Origin: Paramecium sonneborni
Lineage: Eukaryota > Ciliophora > Oligohymenophorea > Peniculida > Parameciidae
Reading direction: 5' to 3'
NCBI GenBank assembly: GCA_905182985.1
Contig: CAJJDN010000002.1
Coordinates: 62,001 to 126,000, forward strand
DNA length: 64,000 nucleotides
Shown: piece after piece, positions 57,985 to 64,000 of the stretch
Layout: every line of letters starts with the position of its first letter
Numbering within the stretch: position 1 is the stretch's first letter
Made by a program: the position numbers and the translations under genes
Notes under the pieces: generated by a model
Told to the model about the DNA's origin: nothing
The model's input: the letters and a program-made list of their open reading frames with translations, nothing else
The model's database searches: none

Positions 57985-60028
57985 ATGGCAAAAGTCATAA
58001 GTCCTCAAGATTAAACATCTCTATTGGAGGTTGAGAATTAAATTGCATTTAGTCAAAAAAATTGTGCTTAAGTTTTTTTCTTTACATGGGTTTATCGATT
58101 GTTGGGCGTAAATTTATATAGAGATATTTCAATAGATTGGAAAGGAAAAACCTTTAGCTTAAAATGACTTAGTGATAGTTGATTAAGATTCCAGAATGGG
58201 ATCATCCCATTAAAAATTTATAACCCTTTTTAGGGAAAGAGATTTACGAAATTCATTATACCAATCATTTAAGTGTAAATCATAAATCTTTAGTTTTAGG
58301 TTTAATACTATTCTGTGCAGTGATTTATTTAATTGTTTCTGGGCTTTAATTGTGTTTGCCAATAATAACTTAGGAATCATAAAAATTTTTCATTTATGAT
58401 TAGCCAGAAGATAAGCCTCTTTTATCGCAAATGCTTTATTTTGCAGCTATTTAGCTTGTTTATATGATAACCCTTTCTTTAATCAAGCCATATTAATTAT
58501 TTTATGGTTCCTTGTTGAGTATTAAATAATAAGGAGCATTATAACAAGAAATTCTAATAAAAACATTAAATTTTCCAATTTCTCGTTCTCAACATTATTC
58601 AACTGGAGAACTTATCAATATGATGTAAGTAGATATAAATTAAGCTTCAAATTACTTTCTTAATGCAATCATAATTTTTACTGTTCCATTACAACTTGTT
58701 AGTGCATTCATAGTAATATTTATTACATTAGGAAATTAAGCTATAGCACCTTCAGTGGGTGCAATAATTTAAGCAATAATTGGTATTATTTTTGGATATT
58801 ATTATGGAATTATATAGAAGAGATATATGATCGCTAAAGATAATCGAATGAAAGCAGTTGATGAATCGTTAATTTTTGCAAAACAAGTTAAATTGAACAC
58901 GCTCGAAGATTTTTTCGAATAAAGAGTAATAATTTATAAATATATTATAGATAAAAGATTATAGAGAGAAGGAATTAAAACAGTTAAAAAATTAAGTGTT
59001 AATGATGATTTTTATTTAACTAATATAGGGATTTATGACAGTAATGACTTGGGAAAGTGTTTTTTATTTTTCAGATGGAATAAACTTTGCAAATATGAGC
59101 ATCATGATGTTAAATTATTCTAGTATACTTAACATCTTATCTAACTTACCTTAACAATTCAAGAATTTTTAGATGTCAAGAAATTCAATGGCTAGATTAG
59201 ATAATTATTTTAAATAAAATGAATGTAATAAAATAGAAAGATTAAGTGAGAATGTTAATTTTGCTATAAAAATAAATAATGGTATATATAGTTGGAAAAG
59301 TAATGATAAAATGAATTAAGATGTAATAGAAAAGAATGATGAAGATGAATAAAAAATAGAAGATTAGAGTATTTTTAATATAAATATGAATGTTGAAATA
59401 AAGAAAGGATAATTTGTAGCATTTGTTGGAAAGTAATATAAAAAATAAATAATTTTAGTTCTGCATCTGGTAAATCTACAATATTAAGATCAATTTTAGG
59501 GGAAACTGAGAAATAATAAGGAAATATTATAGTAAATGGAACAATAAGTGTTGCAACTTAAGAACCTTGGATTATCAGTGGAAGTATTAAAAAAAATATA
59601 ACTTTTATGAATTCATTTGATAGTGTAAAATATAAATAAATTATTAAAATTTGTGGATTAGAAAGAGATATTGCTTCATTTAAAAATGGAGATGATACTA
59701 TTTTAGGAGAAAAAGGTGATAATTTATCAGGAGGACAATAAAAAAGAATTAATCTTGCTAGAGCCATTTATAATGATGCAGATATTTATTTACTTGATGA
59801 TCCTACTAGTGCTTTAGATATTAAAGTTAAATATTCAATACATTAATAATGTTTCTCATAATATCTTAAAAATAAAACTAGAATACTTTTTACTAATTCA
59901 TTATCTAATCTATAAGAATGTGATATTATTTATATTATTTCTAATGGATAAATTATATAATAAGGTAAATTTCATTAAATTCTTGGATAAAATCTTAATT
60001 AATAATATTAATAAAAAGAAGTTATTGA
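57985..60028 (+). CDS. ABCC/MRP-type ABC transporter 1 (5' part, cut at gap)
   Basis: Full-length ABC exporter of the MRP group, first half only. The N-terminus ([17 protein letters not shown]) leads, after a 28-nt intron, to a loop and TMD1. TMD1 holds [19 protein letters not shown], the intracellular helix [20 protein letters not shown] and the linker [17 protein letters not shown]1 has Walker A GNSASGKST interrupted by a 26-nt intron, [15 protein letters not shown], and Walker [13 protein letters not shown]. The Q-loop lies in SVATQEPWI and the His-loop position reads LFTNS, so the switch histidine is absent, as is common in MRP NBD1. The gene stops at the N. Confidence 0.85.
59176..60028. 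repeat. NBD1 repeat, copy 1 (853 bp)
   Basis: No difference seen against 60251-61103 (offset 1,075) and 61938-62790. The left edge of identity falls inside the linker before NBD1; the right edge is the N at 60029. Confidence 0.9.
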
Positions 60029-60029
60029 N
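60029..60029. other. Assembly gap (single N)
   Basis: Contig join after the codons that follow NBD1 (...KEVI). Sequence resumes inside a different, redundant stretch. Confidence 0.9.
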
Positions 60030-61103
60030 GATCTTATCGTGAAAAAGAATTATAGTAATTGAAAAACGAAGTTTATATGATGATTTTTCTTCCCCTTATT
60101 TAAAGTATATTTGCTATTCTAACTTGGGAAGCAGTTTTTTTTTTAACAAATCCTATTAACTTCACAACTATTAATATCATGATGTCAAATTACTCTAACA
60201 TTTCTAATATTTTATCTAATTTACCTTATTAATATAAAAGCTTTTAAGTTTCAAGAAATTCAATGGCTAGATTAGATAATTATTTTAAATAAAATGAATG
60301 TAATAAAATAGAAAGATTAAGTGAGAATGTTAATTTTGCTATAAAAATAAATAATGGTATATATAGTTGGAAAAGTAATGATAAAATGAATTAAGATGTA
60401 ATAGAAAAGAATGATGAAGATGAATAAAAAATAGAAGATTAGAGTATTTTTAATATAAATATGAATGTTGAAATAAAGAAAGGATAATTTGTAGCATTTG
60501 TTGGAAAGTAATATAAAAAATAAATAATTTTAGTTCTGCATCTGGTAAATCTACAATATTAAGATCAATTTTAGGGGAAACTGAGAAATAATAAGGAAAT
60601 ATTATAGTAAATGGAACAATAAGTGTTGCAACTTAAGAACCTTGGATTATCAGTGGAAGTATTAAAAAAAATATAACTTTTATGAATTCATTTGATAGTG
60701 TAAAATATAAATAAATTATTAAAATTTGTGGATTAGAAAGAGATATTGCTTCATTTAAAAATGGAGATGATACTATTTTAGGAGAAAAAGGTGATAATTT
60801 ATCAGGAGGACAATAAAAAAGAATTAATCTTGCTAGAGCCATTTATAATGATGCAGATATTTATTTACTTGATGATCCTACTAGTGCTTTAGATATTAAA
60901 GTTAAATATTCAATACATTAATAATGTTTCTCATAATATCTTAAAAATAAAACTAGAATACTTTTTACTAATTCATTATCTAATCTATAAGAATGTGATA
61001 TTATTTATATTATTTCTAATGGATAAATTATATAATAAGGTAAATTTCATTAAATTCTTGGATAAAATCTTAATTAATAATATTAATAAAAAGAAGTTAT
61101 TGA
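60030..61103 (+). pseudogene. ABC transporter fragment between two gaps
   Basis: 1,074 bp holding the end of TMD1 ([20 protein letters not shown] onward) and a full NBD1. It appears identical to 61717-62790 inside the next transporter and carries no unique sequence. Probably a redundant contig placed between the two real genes. Confidence 0.8.
60251..61103. repeat. NBD1 repeat, copy 2 (853 bp)
   Basis: Part of the redundant fragment. The 221 bp to its left (60030-60250) also match 61717-61937. Confidence 0.9.
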
Positions 61104-61104
61104 N
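61104..61104. other. Assembly gap (single N)
   Basis: Second join, after which the sequence resumes in TMD1 of another transporter copy (about 61105). Confidence 0.9.
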
Positions 61105-64000
61105 TACTTTCTTCTTGCTAACCATTTATTACCAAACATTCTATTTAATTTTTTCCTTAAAACTAGGATCTAAAGCCTTCAGCTACAAGTATGCTACTTT
61201 TTGTTATCATCTAACTTATTTATAAATTGATACTTTCACTACTAAAACCTTATTAGTCATTTTATATTTGCCTCCTGAGTGTTAAGTTATAAGGAGCTTT
61301 ATCATAAGAAATTCTTTTAAAAACTTTGAAATTTCCAATATTAAGATCAAAACACTACTCCACCGGAGAATTAATAAATATGATGTAGGTTGATATACAT
61401 TAAGCCTCAAATTATTTTTATTATGCTATAATTTTATTTACAGTACCATTATAACTGTTAATTGCATTCATAGTCGTTTTTCTTACTTTAAAAAGCTAAG
61501 CAGTTATTCCAGCAATTGGGTCCGTAATTTAAGCAGTAATTGGGATACTATTTGGAGTTTTTTATGGGATACTCTAGAAAAGATATATGGTGGCGAAAGA
61601 TAATAGAATGAAGGCTGTTGATGAAGCCTTAAACTACGCAAAATAAGTAAAATTGAATACTTTTGAAGAATTTTTTGAATAAAGAGTATTTATTATATTT
61701 ATATATTAATAGATAAGATCTTATCGTGAAAAAGAATTATAGTAATTGAAAAACGAAGTTTATATGATGATTTTTCTTCCCCTTATTTAAAGTATATTTG
61801 CTATTCTAACTTGGGAAGCAGTTTTTTTTTTAACAAATCCTATTAACTTCACAACTATTAATATCATGATGTCAAATTACTCTAACATTTCTAATATTTT
61901 ATCTAATTTACCTTATTAATATAAAAGCTTTTAAGTTTCAAGAAATTCAATGGCTAGATTAGATAATTATTTTAAATAAAATGAATGTAATAAAATAGAA
62001 AGATTAAGTGAGAATGTTAATTTTGCTATAAAAATAAATAATGGTATATATAGTTGGAAAAGTAATGATAAAATGAATTAAGATGTAATAGAAAAGAATG
62101 ATGAAGATGAATAAAAAATAGAAGATTAGAGTATTTTTAATATAAATATGAATGTTGAAATAAAGAAAGGATAATTTGTAGCATTTGTTGGAAAGTAATA
62201 TAAAAAATAAATAATTTTAGTTCTGCATCTGGTAAATCTACAATATTAAGATCAATTTTAGGGGAAACTGAGAAATAATAAGGAAATATTATAGTAAATG
62301 GAACAATAAGTGTTGCAACTTAAGAACCTTGGATTATCAGTGGAAGTATTAAAAAAAATATAACTTTTATGAATTCATTTGATAGTGTAAAATATAAATA
62401 AATTATTAAAATTTGTGGATTAGAAAGAGATATTGCTTCATTTAAAAATGGAGATGATACTATTTTAGGAGAAAAAGGTGATAATTTATCAGGAGGACAA
62501 TAAAAAAGAATTAATCTTGCTAGAGCCATTTATAATGATGCAGATATTTATTTACTTGATGATCCTACTAGTGCTTTAGATATTAAAGTTAAATATTCAA
62601 TACATTAATAATGTTTCTCATAATATCTTAAAAATAAAACTAGAATACTTTTTACTAATTCATTATCTAATCTATAAGAATGTGATATTATTTATATTAT
62701 TTCTAATGGATAAATTATATAATAAGGTAAATTTCATTAAATTCTTGGATAAAATCTTAATTAATAATATTAATAAAAAGAAGTTATTGACTTTTAATTT
62801 GAAGATAAGCACTATAAATAAGAATCCCCTGAAAATTAAGATATAAGATCAAGTTTAATTCAAACTGAAGATTAGGAAAAAGGAGCTATATCTAATTCAG
62901 TCTTAAAATAGGTTTTCATCTACTTGGGTAAATATGTTGCTCCTTTGTGTAATGTACTTTATTTTATTACTGTTTTGGGTTTCTAATTAATTGGAAATAA
63001 ATATATGGCCCAAACAAACATAAGTGATGAAGAATATAGATAATTAGCTTTAGTATATTTTCCTTTGATTTAATCACCTATTCTAATTGCAATCATTTTA
63101 TTATGTACATATTATTTAATTATGGGCTTATCTACCTCAAGGAAAATTCATAATTCAGTTATTCATAGTTTATTAAATGCCTCCTACACTAAATTTTATA
63201 ATACAATTCTTATAGGAAGATTGATGAATAGATTAAGCAAAGATATTTATAATATTGATTTATTATTTCCAAATGAAATTCAAAATTTAACAATTTAAAT
63301 TACAACATTATTACTCCCATTATTTGCTTGTTTTCTATACTTAAACATAGTGGCAATGCCTTTTTTAATAATCTTTTTTATTATTCTCATTTATATAACA
63401 GTAATTTACTATAGATGTTTAAGAGAAATAACTAGAATTGAAGCTGTATCAAAGAGTCCTGTTTTTTCTTTTTTTTAGCAGATTGTTAGAGGAATAATTT
63501 ATGTTAGAACTTGCCTACCAACCGAAAAAGTGGTAATTTAATAACAAAGAAATGTAGACATTGATCTTGGTAATTAGATCAATCTATATGGTTTTTAATA
63601 TTGGTATTAATAATTAGCTGGATCAATTACAAATATATTTTAAGCTTTACTATTTGTTATTTGTGTATTTATAAATTTTAAAATAGTTTATTTTTCCAGG
63701 ACAGACTTAAGAAATGACAATTATGGTTCTAACTTAGATGCAAGCTGTTTCTTAATTGCTACTAAATGCGTCCATTTCTTACGGAAATATACAAATGTAT
63801 CTTATTAGTTTTGAAAGATGTTTGCATTTAGCTAAGTATTTTATTTTTATATTACAAAAGTAATATCGAAAAAGAAGAAAGGTCTATTTCTTTAATTACA
63901 CCTACTGGTGATGAAACTGATAATAGTATGGAAAAATAAAAAAAAGAAATGGATGATAAATCGGTAAAATAGGAAAATGAAAACGCTGAGTCAAATATTG
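61105..64000 (+). CDS. ABCC/MRP-type ABC transporter 2 (partial both ends)
   Basis: Paralogue of transporter 1. It starts inside TMD1 ([40 protein letters not shown]) with many substitutions against transporter 1. A 27-nt intron follows, then [20 protein letters not shown] and NBD1 (same Walker A, LSGGQ and Walker B as above). A linker rich in Gln/Glu/Asp leads to TMD2, with [20 protein letters not shown] and [18 protein letters not shown] as conserved coupling helices. The window ends in an acidic stretch just ahead of NBD2 ([17 protein letters not shown]). Substrate not predictable. Confidence 0.85.
61938..62790. repeat. NBD1 repeat, copy 3 (853 bp)
   Basis: The only copy flanked on both sides by continuous sequence, so probably the true genomic context. 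Confidence 0.85.

Noticed and set aside
1..64000. In-frame TAA/TAG stops as evidence of mass pseudogenisation
   Set aside because: Conserved proteins (KDEL receptor, PSMB5, roadblock, p28) are intact if TAA and TAG encode Gln, and the codons fall at variable positions, so this is the ciliate code.
1..64000. Search for tRNA, rRNA, CRISPR or transposase
   Set aside because: No cloverleaf-like segment, rRNA motif, spaced repeat array or transposase frame was seen by eye.

Overview
This window reads as macronuclear DNA of a ciliate, most likely a Paramecium. Every protein I recognise is continuous only if TAA and TAG are read as glutamine and TGA is the only stop. Introns are tiny (mostly 20-29 nt, GT...AG). 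Base composition is very AT-rich, and genes are packed on both strands with gaps of tens to a few hundred bases. Under the standard code all genes appear shattered. I rebuilt exons by hand, and for most genes the total coding length minus introns is an exact multiple of three. The species is not resolved. I saw no tRNA, rRNA, CRISPR array or telomere repeat.

Layout. 1-15.4 kb: a longin R-SNARE (VAMP7-like), a GPR180/TMEM145-type seven-helix protein, a membrane RING-H2 protein, a coiled-coil protein, an NBR1-like protein, a tubulin tyrosine ligase-like enzyme, another coiled-coil protein, a decayed coding remnant, a SLC37-like transporter, an LRR protein, proteasome beta5 and a small coiled-coil protein. 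15.5-22.7 kb: a membrane-anchored M16 protein that lacks its zinc site, a KDEL receptor, a gene with one in-frame TGA, a mitochondrial ACOT9-like thioesterase, a Tim17-family protein and an unknown acidic protein. 22.8-25.1 kb: palmitoyl-protein thioesterase 1 (PPT1), followed by an exact duplicate behind a single N. 25.3-30.5 kb: a divergent kinase, a roadblock dynein light chain, a long coiled-coil protein, an unknown small protein and an FG-motif protein.

30.7-56.9 kb is the accessory part. It holds a COQ3 methyltransferase pseudogene and three members of an unrecognised family of very large type I membrane proteins: signal peptide, about 1,350-1,500 residue ectodomain, and one C-terminal membrane helix on its own last exon. 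One member is a decayed copy that lost the helix, one is intact, and one is diverged and on the other strand. Between and beside them are a GPI-anchored cysteine-rich protein, a two-helix membrane protein with a broken duplicate of its 3' end, the axonemal dynein light chain p28, a cyclic-nucleotide-binding protein and several unknown coiled-coil or basic proteins. The first two family members, with their flanks, form a segmental duplication about 10.7 kb apart.

57.0-64.0 kb: an uncertain gene, then two ABCC-type transporters. Their first nucleotide-binding region (853 bp) occurs three times with no difference seen, while the membrane-domain sequence upstream has diverged. Two single-N gaps separate the copies, so this part and the PPT1 duplicate look like assembly joins.

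Themes: vesicle traffic and lysosome (VAMP7, KDEL receptor, PPT1, NBR1-like), cilia (TTLL, roadblock, p28), mitochondria (ACOT9, Tim17, dead COQ3) and cell surface (large type I family, GPI protein). There is no operon logic. Neighbours appear functionally unrelated, but some divergent pairs have start codons only 7-19 bp apart.
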